64,000 nt of DNA from Streptomyces shenzhenensis (lineage in GTDB: Bacteria > Actinomycetota > Actinomycetes > Streptomycetales > Streptomycetaceae), in NCBI RefSeq assembly GCF_021462265.1, contig NZ_JAJONF010000004.1, positions 62,001 to 126,000 on the forward strand. Direction: 5' to 3'. Position numbers and translations under genes: made by a program. Positions 1 through 8,275 of the stretch are shown one piece after another. The number at the start of each line of letters is the position of its first letter. The first letter of the stretch is position 1. The notes beneath the pieces were generated by a model. The model was not told the DNA's origin, searched no databases, and worked only from the letters and a program-made list of their open reading frames with translations.

Positions 1-21
1 GCCCAGGGTGACACTGGTGCC

Positions 22-438
22 ATGGCCGGTTCCACAGAACCCGCAGAACCCATAGAACAAGGCGCCAGTCAGGCCCACGGGAGAACGCACCTCCTCCACT
101 TCCTGGTGCGGCTCGCGAAACCGACGGAACAGGTCTGGCCGAGGCTCTCCACAGCGGAGGGCCTGGCCGCCTGGTTCACCCCCGTCGACGTCCTGCAACC
201 GCGACTGGGCGGCACGGTCACCCTCGGTGACCTGGGCACGGGCAGCGTGACCGCCTGGGACGTCGAACGGATCGCGGAGTACACCGTGGAGGGCGGCGGC
301 CGCCTCCGCTTCCACCTGGAGCGCGACGGGGAATCCGGCAGCGCCCTGCGCTTCACGCACGAGTTCAAGGGCGAGGGCGAGACGGAGCAGGCCTGGCGGG
401 CCAGATTCGAGCGTCTGGCCGACTCCCTGAACTCCTGA
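22..438 (+). CDS. SRPBCC / AHSA1-like domain protein
   Basis: The 138-residue product reads as a single SRPBCC (START/Bet v1-like, AHSA1-type) domain. Visible features are an early strand-helix around HLLHFLVRLAKPTEQVWPRL, the typical TAEGLAAWFTP segment near residue 47, then alternating strands ending in a long C-terminal helix (AWRARFERLADSL). Family members bind hydrophobic ligands or act in ATPase-activator or stress roles; nothing here names a ligand. The first about 25 residues are low in conservation signals, and the gene sits at the window edge, so the true start could lie further upstream. It is followed by a GC-rich repeat and then by a convergent broken gene, so it gives no operon context. 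Confidence 0.7.
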   Translation: MAGSTEPAEPIEQGASQAHGRTHLLHFLVRLAKPTEQVWPRLSTAEGLAAWFTPVDVLQPRLGGTVTLGDLGTGSVTAWDVERIAEYTVEGGGRLRFHLERDGESGSALRFTHEFKGEGETEQAWRARFERLADSLNS

Positions 439-460
439 GGCGCCCCGGCTGAAGCACCCG

Positions 461-512
461 GAAAGGGGCGCGGGGCGGTATCCCCATGCGGCTCCGCCGC
501 GTGGGCGCCCCG
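461..512. repeat. Dispersed GC-rich REP-like element, copy 1
   Basis: The stretch beginning ggggcgcggggcggtatccc and running through atgcggctccgccgcgtggg is the reverse complement, with few differences, of sequence inside the inverted repeat near 29.5 kb, and resembles a third copy near 32.9 kb. It lies just past a stop codon in a convergent intergenic gap. Such GC-rich palindromic intergenic repeats are common in Streptomyces; a terminator role is possible but not shown. Confidence 0.6.
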
Positions 513-524
513 CCCGCCCGCGGC

Positions 525-1797
525 TCACGACGGCGGCAGGCACTCCCCGCTCGGCGGCTTCCCCTCCGGCCAGGCGATGGTCACGAACCGTGAGCCGCCC
601 TCCGGCCGCAGCTCCACGATCGGCACCGCCTTTTCGTACGGATTCCCGTGCGCGTCCAGGCAGATCCACCCGCTCGCCCCGTCCACCCGCAGCGACCCCT
701 TGACCTGCGGCCACTGCAGTCCCACGTCGGCCAGCGCCGACACGGACCTGCCCTCCGGCACCGCCTCGCGGATCCCGTGCACCGCGAGCCGCGTCGCGTC
801 GTAGGCGATGATCAGCTGGCCGTCCTCCAGGGCGACCGGCCCGATCGGCCCCACCGGGGCCTTCCCGGCGCTCGTCAGCAGCCCGGTCAGCGTCGCCATG
901 TCCGCCGCCGAACCGCCCGTCGCCGGGCTGCCCCCGCCCCACGCGTCCGGGTGGGCGAGGGCGGTGTAGCGGACGGAGAGGTTGTGCCGCAGTGCGCCGC
1001 GGTCGAGATTCTTCTCGCCGGTCAGATACGACCCCTCGTCCCCGGTCAGCACCGTGAACCTCCGGTCCTGGCAGCCCCGTCCGCCCAGCGCGTTCACGAA
1101 CTGCCGCAGCTGGGTGTGGCGGCCGGCGAAGAGAATCGTGTCCGTCGACCGCGAGGTGTCGCAGACCAGGTTGGTGATCTGCCGGAACGTGTTCGCGGTC
1201 GTCCCCTCCTGACTGCGGTCGGCCGGCGGTGTGAACGGCTGGGGCTCGTACGGCGAGCCCTTGATCAGCGCCGCGAACGACGTCTGCAGGGTCCGCGTGT
1301 ACGGGTCGCCCGGCTTGTCGTAGACGAGCAGCGCCCGGCCCGCGCTCACCCTCGCGAAGGAGGCCAGGGCGCGGGCCTCGTCGGTGTTGGTGGGGGAGAC
1401 CCGGGCCAGGCCGGGGAAGGGGTCCGTTCCGTGCTGCCCGTTGGCGAGGTCGTCGGCGGTGATCGACGATCCCACCACCGGAATGCCCAGCCGGGTCAGC
1501 TCCCTGACGGCCTTCTTGTTGTTGTCGGTGCTCTGCCCGACTCCGGCGACCGCCCGCAGCCGGTCCGTGCCCCCGGTCATGCCCGCCAGCCGCGTGACCA
1601 TCGGCTGCCAGTACTGGCTCGTCGACCCGGGGTTGGCCAGGACCAGCCGGATCGCCGGGGACTGCCCGTTGGAGTCGTGGTTGGCCTGGTACTGGGCGAG
1701 GTAGGCCCCCTGGAGCCTCTCGACGAGCCACGGTCCGCCGCGACTGCGCACCGTCCGGCGTCCCGCAACTCGCTGAGGACCGCGCTCTTGCCGAGCC
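525..1797 (-). pseudogene. 3' remnant of a P-loop / periplasmic-binding-type gene
   Basis: The remaining protein resembles a type I periplasmic-binding (branched-chain amino-acid receptor-like) domain: VERLQGAYLAQYQANHDSNG, IRLVLANPG, a VVGSSIT strand, RALLVYDKPGDPYT, and YTALAHPDAWG. Its N-terminus is lost. Just inside the insertion junction, a different frame encodes LGKSAVLSELRDA, the second half of a Walker A loop, and within a few codons coding switches to the binding-domain frame. A few hundred codons of an ATPase/transmembrane region have therefore probably been deleted, in addition to the IS607 insertion. An open frame continues into the IS with an ATG at 2180, but that N-terminus is antisense to tnpB and is not a real protein. 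The 5' part survives on the other side of the IS. Confidence 0.75.
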
Positions 1798-1990
1798 GTT
1801 GCCGAGACCGTGGTCAGGTGTCGACATTCCGGGTATTTCGGCCCGGAAGGTCCGTCTGTCACCAGAGCGTCAGGGGCTCGGATTGAGTACGGTCTCTCGT
1901 TTCCGTCTGCCGCTGGTGCGGCAGGGTTGCGCCACCTGCCCGCCCCGCCTCCGCCTTGCGGCGGGGGCGGGTGGCGCGGGTCTTCTGGTC
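1798..1990 (-). ncRNA. Putative omega RNA region at the tnpB 3' end
   Basis: TnpB proteins of IS605/IS607 elements use an RNA transcribed from the 3' end of tnpB and the adjoining element end, with the guide read from host DNA just past that end. Here this span holds a strong stem: gccacc at 1931-1936 and cccgcccc nearby pair with ggggcggg and ggtggc ending at 1975. The predicted guide would begin at 1797 and read ggctcggcaagagcgcggtc on the minus strand. The location follows family knowledge and the visible hairpin; no conserved omega RNA sequence was matched. Confidence 0.4.
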
Positions 1991-3316
1991 GGCTCCACGA
2001 GGCTTCGACACCGCCGGGGCGGTGTCCTGGTCTCCGGCCACTCCGGTACCAGTCACGCAGGCTGCCGCGAGGGCGGCGAGGTTGAGCGCGGCGTTGTCGT
2101 CCCGGTCGATGACCAGACCGCAGGCGTCGCATTCGTACGTCCGGACGTGCAGCGGCAGCTTGGCTTTCACCGCGCCGCACCCGGAACAGGTCTTCGAGGA
2201 CGGGTACCAGCGGTCAGCGACCACGAGGCGGGTGGCGTGGCGCTGGCGGGTCTTGTAGTCGAGCTGGCGGCGGATCTCGCCGAATCCGGCGTCTGCGATC
2301 CTGCGGGCCAGGCGCCGGTTGCGGAGCATGCCGGCAACGTTGAGGTCTTCGGCCACGATGGTGCCGTACTCGGCGGCCACGGCGGTGGTGAGCTTGTGCA
2401 GGGCGTCTTCGCGGAGGTTCGCCACGCGGTGGTGAACCTTGTTCCGCCGGGCGTTGGCCTTCTCCCACCGCTTCGACGGCTGCCGTCCGGTCCGCCGGTC
2501 GGGGCCCCGGCGTCGGGACACGACGCGGCAGGCGCGGCGCAGCTGCTTACGCGCCCGGTCGTAGTGGCAGGGATTGGGCGCGGTGCGGATCTCGCCGGTG
2601 CTGTCGGCCATGACCGCGAGGGTCTTCACCCCGAGGTCGATGCCGACCGCGACATCCGGCCGCGTGACGCGGAGCAGGTCGCGCTTCACCTCCGCCTGGA
2701 AGGACACGAACCAGCGTCCGCGCTCGTGCCGCACCGTCGCGGACAGGATTCGGGCCGTCCCGGCCTGGACGCGGTCGAGGAGCTTCACCGTGGGTTCATG
2801 CGTGCGGATCGTGCCCAGGCGGGGTAGCGTGACGTGCCGGCCGTCGGAGTCCACGCGGATCGTGCCGGTGGTGAACCGGCAGGACATACGTGCCTTCCGC
2901 TTCGACTTGAACCGCGGCATACCCATCGCACGGCCACGGCGCTTGCCCTGCTTCGACTTGGCGTAGTTGTCGAACGCGGCGGCGGCGTTCGCGAGACCGG
3001 TGGAGTACGCCTCCTTCGAGTTCTCCTCCCACCAGCCCGCGAACCTCGGGTCAGTGTGCTTGCCCTCGTTGAACGCCTTCCGCAGGGCGGGCAGCGACCA
3101 CGGCCGCCATTGCGTCAACTGTTCCTCGGCGACGCCGTAGGACTCCTCCGCGCGGCGCTGCCACCACGACGCCCCGACCCAGCCGACAGCCCAGTTGTAC
3201 GCGGCACGCGCCGCGCCACAGTGCGAACGCAGCGCCTGCTCCTGGGAGACGTTCGGGTCCAGAGCGAGCCGGAACGCCTGCACCACAAAACCGGGCTGCG
3301 CCTGGAACTTCTTCAC
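1859..3316 (-). CDS. tnpB: TnpB RNA-guided nuclease of IS607-like element
   Basis: The 485-residue TnpB has all the expected parts. The N-terminal helix-turn-helix segment is QALRSHCGAARAAYNWAV. The RuvC-like acidic residues lie in VGIDLGVKTLAV, IVAEDLNVAGML and DRDDNAALNL, so the nuclease looks intact. A four-cysteine zinc ribbon (CSGCGAVKAK ... YECDACG) lies between the last two motifs. The GTG start overlaps the tnpA stop by 4 bp (GTGA), the usual tnpA-tnpB coupling. TnpB is an RNA-guided DNA endonuclease that helps retain the transposon by cutting empty sites. The basic C-terminal tail after the RuvC III motif is probably also part of the omega RNA-coding region. Longer upstream starts in this frame are inside tnpA and were rejected. 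Confidence 0.9.
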   Translation of the reverse strand: MKKFQAQPGFVVQAFRLALDPNVSQEQALRSHCGAARAAYNWAVGWVGASWWQRRAEESYGVAEEQLTQWRPWSLPALRKAFNEGKHTDPRFAGWWEENSKEAYSTGLANAAAAFDNYAKSKQGKRRGRAMGMPRFKSKRKARMSCRFTTGTIRVDSDGRHVTLPRLGTIRTHEPTVKLLDRVQAGTARILSATVRHERGRWFVSFQAEVKRDLLRVTRPDVAVGIDLGVKTLAVMADSTGEIRTAPNPCHYDRARKQLRRACRVVSRRRGPDRRTGRQPSKRWEKANARRNKVHHRVANLREDALHKLTTAVAAEYGTIVAEDLNVAGMLRNRRLARRIADAGFGEIRRQLDYKTRQRHATRLVVADRWYPSSKTCSGCGAVKAKLPLHVRTYECDACGLVIDRDDNAALNLAALAAACVTGTGVAGDQDTAPAVSKPRGADQKTRATRPRRKAEAGRAGGATLPHQRQTETRDRTQSEPLTLW

Positions 3317-3897
3317 TCGGCGGCCTCGCCGGTCGCCACGGCCACCGCGCGGGCGGCGCGGTCCTTCGCCGCCCGCCGCCCGTACAGGCGGGCGCACATC
3401 GACGTGAGCACCTCGGTGATGTCCCCCACCAGGTCGTCAGCGGTCTCGGTGGGGTCGAGGACGACCAGGCGCCGTCCGGACGCCGACAGGACGGCTTCGA
3501 GATGCTCGACGCCGAACCGGGCCAGCCGGTCACGATGCTCGACCACGATCACCGCCGTCTGCGGGTCGGACAGCAGGCGCTGCAGCTTGCGGCGCCGTCC
3601 GTTCAGCCCCGAGCCGACCTCGGCGACGACCTCGGCGACGGCCAGGCCGAGCCCGTTCGCGCCGGCCACGACCCGGGCGGCCTGCCGGTCAAGGTCGGCC
3701 TTCTGGTCGGCGGACGACACGCGGCAGTACGCCACCACCCGCCCCGAGGCCGCAGAGACGGCCGGAGCCGGCTCAGCAACCAGCCACGTCCCGGACGGCG
3801 CCTGACGGACCGGAACGGGCATCTTCCCGTCCTTCACCCACCGCCAGGCGGTCTGGTAGCTCACACCCTGCTGCCGTGCCCACTCCGAAAGCTTCAC
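3313..3897 (-). CDS. tnpA: IS607-family serine recombinase (transposase TnpA)
   Basis: About 194 residues. An N-terminal MerR-like winged helix (VKLSEWARQQGVSYQTAWRWVKDGKMP) is followed by a small serine-resolvase catalytic domain: VVAYCRVSSADQKADLDRQ with the nucleophilic Ser, then VGSGLNGRRRKLQRLL and VVEHRDRLARFG with conserved Arg residues. This order (DNA-binding domain first) is diagnostic of IS607 TnpA. The GTG start at VKLSEWA matches where family members begin; an in-frame ATG 24 bp upstream (3921) is an alternative, and neither has a strong ribosome binding site. The gene overlaps tnpB by 4 bp. All catalytic residues visible are intact, so the element may be active. Confidence 0.88.
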   Translation of the reverse strand: MKLSEWARQQGVSYQTAWRWVKDGKMPVPVRQAPSGTWLVAEPAPAVSAASGRVVAYCRVSSADQKADLDRQAARVVAGANGLGLAVAEVVAEVGSGLNGRRRKLQRLLSDPQTAVIVVEHRDRLARFGVEHLEAVLSASGRRLVVLDPTETADDLVGDITEVLTSMCARLYGRRAAKDRAARAVAVATGEAAE

Positions 3898-3973
3898 AAG
3901 ACCAAGATATTCGAGATGCACGACTAGAGGTGACCATGAATGACTAGAAAATCCGTAGCAGCTTTCACCCCCC

Positions 3974-4144
3974 CCGCGCCCCGGTCAGCACGACGAACGG
4001 CAGCTCGCCGGGGTGTTCGAGGGTGAGGGCACGATGCCGGTACGGCCGTAGCCCGACGACTCTCGGCACGAGCCCGGCCGGCTCGACGTCGAACAGCGTC
4101 CCACGCCCGTGCAACCGTCTGTCGCGTGATGACTGTTGGGTCAC
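3974..4144 (-). pseudogene. 5' remnant of the IS607-interrupted P-loop gene
   Basis: The minus strand encodes about 57 residues ending RALTLEHPGELPFVVLTGARG, which stops at the first half of a Walker A motif exactly where the IS607 element begins. The other half (LGKSAVLSELRDA) is on the far side of the element. A GTG near 4144 (VTQQSSRDRRLHGRG...) is the most likely original start because the next gene ends at 4164. With its P-loop cut, this piece cannot make an ATPase. Joined to the 3' remnant, it indicates an original STAND-type ATPase fused to a periplasmic-binding-like sensor. Confidence 0.7.
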
Positions 4145-4163
4145 GAATCCTGACGCTGCGGGA

Positions 4164-5141
4164 TCAGCCGACGGTGATGGCGTCCAGTTTCTCCCGCAGG
4201 TAGACATGCGAGTCGACCGGCGGGTACGCGACCCGGCCGACCGGTGGCGGTACGGACTCGACGGTCGTGCCCGGGGTGCACTCGCCGAAGTAGACCAGGG
4301 ACATCAGCTCCTCGGCGGGCGCGTCCGTGGGCGGCGGCAGCACCCGGTGCCGGCCGGAGCGCCACCGGTCTCCGGTCCAACGGGCCATCAGGTCACCGAT
4401 GTTGATGGTGAACGCGGCCGGGTCGAAGGGCGCGTCCTGCCAGCCGCCCTCGTCCGTGTACACCTGCAGCCCGCCCTTGCCGGCCTGCCGGTCCAGGATG
4501 GTCACCGTCCCGAAGTCGGTGTGCGGCCCGATCCGGAACTGCCCCGGCTCGGGCTCGCCGAGCACCTCGGTACCCGGATACCAGTTGATGTTGAAGCCGT
4601 ACGTCGGATGGTCCATGTGCCGGGAGAAGAAGTCCCGTTCGAGCCCGAGCGCGTACCCGAGGAGGGCCAGCAGCTCCTTCTCCAGGTCGGCCATCCGCGC
4701 CAGGTACTCCTCGGCGAGGGTGCGCAGTTCGGGCACTTCCGCCGGCCACACGTTGGGCGCGTACCACTCCGCGTTGACCACCGGGTCGTCGAACGGCTCG
4801 TGCGTCGCGAAGGTCAGCGACTCCTTCAGGTCGGGCGGGGTCTCGGTGCCCTCAGAGTAGCCGTTGGCCTCCGCGCCGGGCCCGAGCCAGCCGCGTCCGC
4901 CGACCTTCGCCTCGTAGGCCCGCTTCACGTCCGCGGGCAGTGCGAAGAACCGGCGCGCGGCCTCCCGGACCCCGCCGCGCAGCTCCGCGTCGACCCCGTG
5001 CCCGGTGACGAGCAGGAAACCGGCGGTCTGCAGGGCGCTGTCGACGGTCCGGGCGATCGCCCGGCGGTCGTCCTCGCCGCCGTCGAGCCAGGGGCGCAGG
5101 TCGACGGTTGGGATACGCGGGCTGCCGCTCATGTCACTCAC
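4164..5141 (-). CDS. Isopenicillin N synthase-like Fe(II)/2-oxoglutarate dioxygenase
   Basis: The 325-residue protein has the N-terminal DIOX_N region (IPTVDLRPWLDGG, GFLLVTGHGVD) and the double-stranded beta-helix core. The iron ligands are visible as His and Asp in GPHTDFGTVTIL (about residue 205) and the distal His in SGRHRVLPP (about residue 262). It would couple 2-oxoglutarate decarboxylation to oxidation of a small substrate in the cytoplasm. The GTG start overlaps the deaminase stop by 8 bp, so the two are translated from one message. A nucleobase substrate (compare fungal thymine 7-hydroxylase and xanthine dioxygenase, same superfamily) is an inference from the deaminase, PucR and NCS1 permease neighbours. 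The substrate is not determined by sequence. Confidence 0.85.
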   Translation of the reverse strand: MSDMSGSPRIPTVDLRPWLDGGEDDRRAIARTVDSALQTAGFLLVTGHGVDAELRGGVREAARRFFALPADVKRAYEAKVGGRGWLGPGAEANGYSEGTETPPDLKESLTFATHEPFDDPVVNAEWYAPNVWPAEVPELRTLAEEYLARMADLEKELLALLGYALGLERDFFSRHMDHPTYGFNINWYPGTEVLGEPEPGQFRIGPHTDFGTVTILDRQAGKGGLQVYTDEGGWQDAPFDPAAFTINIGDLMARWTGDRWRSGRHRVLPPPTDAPAEELMSLVYFGECTPGTTVESVPPPVGRVAYPPVDSHVYLREKLDAITVG

Positions 5142-5634
5142 CGATGTCCTCGTTCCACAGGGCCGGGTTGTCCTTGATGAAGTCGCGCATCATCGCGACG
5201 CACTCCGGGTCGTCCAGGAGGACGATCCGCACGCCGTGGCCGGCGAGCCAGTCGTGGCCGCCGTGGAAGGTGGCCGCCTCGCCGATCACGACCCGGGAGA
5301 TACCGAACTGGCGGACCAGGCCGGAGCAGTACCAGCACGGTGACAGGGTGGTCACCATGGTGGTGCCGCGGTACGTCCGCTGCCGGCCCGCCGCACGGAA
5401 GGCGGCCGTCTCCGCGTGCATGGAGGGGTCGTCGTCCTGCACGCGCCGGTTGTGACCGCGGCCGAGCAGGGTGCCGTCGGCGCCGTAGAGCGCGGCGCCG
5501 ATCGGGATGCCCCCCTCGGCGAGTCCGGCGCGGGCCTCGGCGACGGCGGTGGCGAGCCAGGACCGGGCCTGGGTCCGGTCCAGGGGGGCCAAGGGGTTCA
5601 GGGGGTCCGGCGGATCCGTGGGCATGGGCTGCAT
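5134..5634 (-). CDS. Fcy1-like cytosine/nucleoside deaminase
   Basis: The 166-residue protein of the zinc-dependent cytidine deaminase superfamily has the motifs MHAETAAFRAAG (zinc His plus proton-shuttling Glu) and SPCWYCSGLV (two zinc Cys). The C-terminal end, FIKDNPALWNEDIGE, closely resembles yeast cytosine deaminase Fcy1, favouring free cytosine or a related base as substrate over guanine or tRNA adenosine. The ATG at 5634 follows caggag at good spacing; the open frame continues far upstream but that part is antisense to PucR. It is the first gene of a two-gene operon with the overlapping 2OG oxygenase and is divergent from the PucR regulator. Confidence 0.85.
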   Translation of the reverse strand: MQPMPTDPPDPLNPLAPLDRTQARSWLATAVAEARAGLAEGGIPIGAALYGADGTLLGRGHNRRVQDDDPSMHAETAAFRAAGRQRTYRGTTMVTTLSPCWYCSGLVRQFGISRVVIGEAATFHGGHDWLAGHGVRIVLLDDPECVAMMRDFIKDNPALWNEDIGE

Positions 5635-5745
5635 GGCTTCACTCTCCTGTGGCCGAAACACGAGGGCAACGTGCGGAAAGTACCCTCCGGGCAACCCCCG
5701 GCCGGACGAAATGTCAGCGGCCGTGCCCGTCCCCTGGAGGTCGCC

Positions 5746-7005
5746 GTGCCCGCACTCACCCTCCGCGAAGTCCTCGCCCTCGACCCGGTGCGGGCGGCCC
5801 GCCCCGAACTCCTCGCCGGCGAAGGCGCCCTGGACCGTCCCGTCCGCTGGGTACATTCCAGCGAGGTCTACGAAGGCGCCAACTTCCTCGACGGCGGCGA
5901 GCTGCTCCTCACCAACGGCTTCGGGCTGACTGACGCCGGCGACGAGGTCCGCCGCCGGTACGTGCGGGAGTTGGCGGCGCGCGGCGCGGCCGGGCTCGCG
6001 GTGGAGGTCGGGCGGGCCCTGCCCGGCATGCCGCCCGAGGTGACCGACGAGGCCCGCCGTCTCGGCCTGCCGCTGCTCGCCCTGCACCGGGTGGTGCCGT
6101 TCGTGCGGATCACCGAGGCCGCCAACCGGGCGATCGTGGCCCGGGGCCTGTCCGGCCGCCGCACGGTGGTCCGGCCCTGGGGCGGCGACCACGCGGCGGC
6201 GCTGCTCGCCGACCTGGCCGACGGGCAGGCCCTCAACCAGCCCGAGGTGGAGGCGCGGGCCGCGCTCGCCGGGTTCCACCCCGGCCCCGGCGCCCGGCTC
6301 CTCGGCGTCTCGTTGCACGGGAGCCGCGGCGTGGGCGCGGTGGACCGGGCGGTACGGGCGCTGGGCGGGGGCGGGGTGCTGCGGGCCGTGTTCCCGGGGG
6401 ACGTCCTCGCGCTGCTCGCGGTGCCGGCCGCGGTCCCCGGCGATCCGGTGCGGGCCGTTCAGGAGGCGTTCCGGGGCGCCGCCGAGCCGGGGGCCACGGT
6501 TGCCGTCGGCCACGCGGTCGGTCCCGGCGGCTGGCTGCACTGGAGCGAGACGCTGCGGGCGGCCCGGACCACCCTGGAACTCGCGCTGACCGTGCCGCCC
6601 GCGGAACCGGCCGTGCCCGAGGGCCCGTCGGTGACCTCGGCCCGTGCCCTCGCCCTGGAGCGGGAGCTGACCCGGGGCGGGGTCGCCGCCAACCGTGACC
6701 GCCTCGCCGCCCGCGTCCAGCACACTCTCGGCCCGCTGCTGGCCTGGGAGGCGGCCCACCCCAGCGACCTGGTCCGCACCCTGGAGGTGCACCTGCGGCA
6801 CGGCTGCTCCCCGACCCGCACCGCCGCCCTCCTGCACATCGGCCGCCAGTCCCTCTACCAGCGACTGGAACGCATCGAGTCCCTCCTCGGCCTGGAGATC
6901 GACGACCCCGACCTGCTCGGCGACCTCCTGACGGCGGCCTGCGCACACCGGGTGGTACGGGGGACGGGGACGGCCCGGGCCCGGGGGCTGCGGACGGTGG
7001 CGTAG
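5746..7005 (+). CDS. PucR-family transcriptional regulator
   Basis: The 419-residue product has an N-terminal PucR (purine catabolism regulator) ligand domain, starting LTLREVLALDPV and including GGELLLTNGFGL. A central region follows, then a C-terminal PucR/CdaR helix-turn-helix of the form LEVHLRHGCSPTRTAALLHIGRQSLYQRLERIESLLG. The GTG start is preceded by ctggagg at correct spacing; the open frame continues upstream through the promoter region but without coding support. It lies divergently, about 110 bp from the cytosine deaminase/2OG oxygenase operon, and so probably controls that operon and possibly the NCS1 permease downstream, responding to a nucleobase or a breakdown product. Confidence 0.85.
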   Translation: MPALTLREVLALDPVRAARPELLAGEGALDRPVRWVHSSEVYEGANFLDGGELLLTNGFGLTDAGDEVRRRYVRELAARGAAGLAVEVGRALPGMPPEVTDEARRLGLPLLALHRVVPFVRITEAANRAIVARGLSGRRTVVRPWGGDHAAALLADLADGQALNQPEVEARAALAGFHPGPGARLLGVSLHGSRGVGAVDRAVRALGGGGVLRAVFPGDVLALLAVPAAVPGDPVRAVQEAFRGAAEPGATVAVGHAVGPGGWLHWSETLRAARTTLELALTVPPAEPAVPEGPSVTSARALALERELTRGGVAANRDRLAARVQHTLGPLLAWEAAHPSDLVRTLEVHLRHGCSPTRTAALLHIGRQSLYQRLERIESLLGLEIDDPDLLGDLLTAACAHRVVRGTGTARARGLRTVA

Positions 7006-7282
7006 CGCCTGTTGTGGAAAGTCCCGCCGTCCGCCCTCGGGCGGGCCGAGCGGCGTCCGGTGCGTGCTCTCGGCGTGCCGGAGGCCGGCCTCGGGGGCAC
7101 CCGGGGGCTGCGCCGGTCACGGGCTGCCTCTTCCGCGAGGGGCACCCCCGGCATCCGGTGCGCGGCGGCGCGGCCCGGGGCACCGTGCCGTACCGGGCCG
7201 CCGCCTCGCCCGGACGGCCCGCACCTGGTCGGCGGCAGCGGGTGCGCGCGCGGCTGGCCGCACGCACGCTGGGAGCGTGGTG

Positions 7283-8260
7283 ATGATCGTGACGGTGGTG
7301 TCGGTGCCGGACGGGGGCACGACGCGGGTCTCCGTGGGGGAGGCGCGTCGGCGGCTGGCCACGGACACCTTCCTGCTCCTCGACGTCGAACTGCGGGAGC
7401 AGCAGGGCCCGGCGGAGGAGCCGGTGGCCCGCAGTCTCGGCCTCCCGGAGGAGGAACTCGAATGGTTCGGCAGACCGGAGGAGTCCGCGCGCGCCGACTA
7501 CCTGGGGCAGGTCGCCGGATTCGTCGTGCCGATGGTCCACGACGGTGAGATCGCCCATGTGCACGCCCTGGCGGGCGACCGCTTCCTGGTGCTCGCCCAC
7601 TGGGGCCTGCGGGTCGCTCTGGAACGTCACCTCGCGGCACAGGTGCGGCGGGAGCGGCCCGCCGACGCCGTGGCCATGCTGTTCCTGCTGCTCCAGGAGG
7701 CGCTCGCGACGTTCCGCCGCGCCGCGGTGGCCGCGCTGATCCAGGTGGAGGAACTGGAGGACGACATGTTCGAGAGGCGGCGGCCCGAGCAGTTCTACCT
7801 GCTGTCCCGGCTGCGCCGCCACTCCGCCGTCCTGCACCACTCGCTGCTGCCCTACCTCCAGGCGGTCGAAGAGGTGATCACCCGCAGGATGATGAGCCGC
7901 GACTTCCCGGAGGAACGGCAGCGGCTCGCCCGGGAGTTCCAGCGCACGGCGCGGCTGGTCCTCGCGGACATCGAGTCCCTCCAGGACGCTACCCGCCGGG
8001 CCTTCGCCAGCTACGGCTCCCTGGTCGCGGGCGAGCAGAACGGCGTCATCAACCGGTTGGCCATCGTCTCGGTGATCTTCCTGCCGCTGTCGTTCCTCAC
8101 CGGGTTCTTCGGCATGAACTTCTCCTTCCTGACGAACCGGCTGGAGACCAGGGACGAGTTCTGGCTGCTCGCCGTGGGACTCCAGCTGGTCGCCGTGGCC
8201 GCCTCGCTCTTCCTGCTGCACCGCACCGGTGTCTGGCGCAGACTGCGCGACGAGGACTAG
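7283..8260 (+). CDS. CorA-like divalent cation channel
   Basis: The 325-residue protein has the CorA architecture. An acidic cytoplasmic N-domain and a long helix (FRRAAVAALIQVEELEDDMFERR onward) are followed by two C-terminal transmembrane helices (NRLAIVSVIFLPLSFLTGFFGMNF and FWLLAVGLQLVAVAASLFLL). The signature GMN lies in FFGMNFSFL near residue 276. It should transport Mg2+ or Co2+/Ni2+. The ATG at 7283 has gggag 7 nt upstream; two GTG codons just before it are alternatives. It lies between PucR and the NCS1 permease but reads toward the permease, ending 15 bp from that convergent gene, so it is probably not part of the nucleobase unit. Confidence 0.83.
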   Translation: MIVTVVSVPDGGTTRVSVGEARRRLATDTFLLLDVELREQQGPAEEPVARSLGLPEEELEWFGRPEESARADYLGQVAGFVVPMVHDGEIAHVHALAGDRFLVLAHWGLRVALERHLAAQVRRERPADAVAMLFLLLQEALATFRRAAVAALIQVEELEDDMFERRRPEQFYLLSRLRRHSAVLHHSLLPYLQAVEEVITRRMMSRDFPEERQRLAREFQRTARLVLADIESLQDATRRAFASYGSLVAGEQNGVINRLAIVSVIFLPLSFLTGFFGMNFSFLTNRLETRDEFWLLAVGLQLVAVAASLFLLHRTGVWRRLRDED

Positions 8261-8275
8261 CAGGAGGGGTGGGGG

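Larger units (their letters stand above)
1798..3973 (-). mobile_element. IS607-like element (tnpA serine recombinase + tnpB)
   Basis: About 2.2 kb carrying the two-gene set of IS607: a MerR-headed small serine recombinase overlapping a TnpB nuclease. There are no terminal inverted repeats and no long target duplication, as expected for IS607, which inserts at GG dinucleotides. The flanks join as two halves of a GARG/LGKS Walker A loop, placing the crossover at the GG (CC on the plus strand) at 1796-1797 and within the C tract at 3968-3975. The upstream end carries two close copies of gactag (around 3922-3950), which may be recombinase sites. Exact ends are uncertain by a few bases. Confidence 0.8.

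Noticed and set aside
1859..3316. TnpB as evidence of a CRISPR-Cas12 system
   Set aside because: TnpB is the ancestor of Cas12, but no repeat-spacer array or other cas gene is present, and the adjacent serine recombinase marks an IS607 transposon.
5638..6948. Long N-terminal extension of the deaminase frame
   Set aside because: The extension is antisense to PucR. The ATG at 5634 with its own ribosome binding site gives a normal-length Fcy1-like protein.
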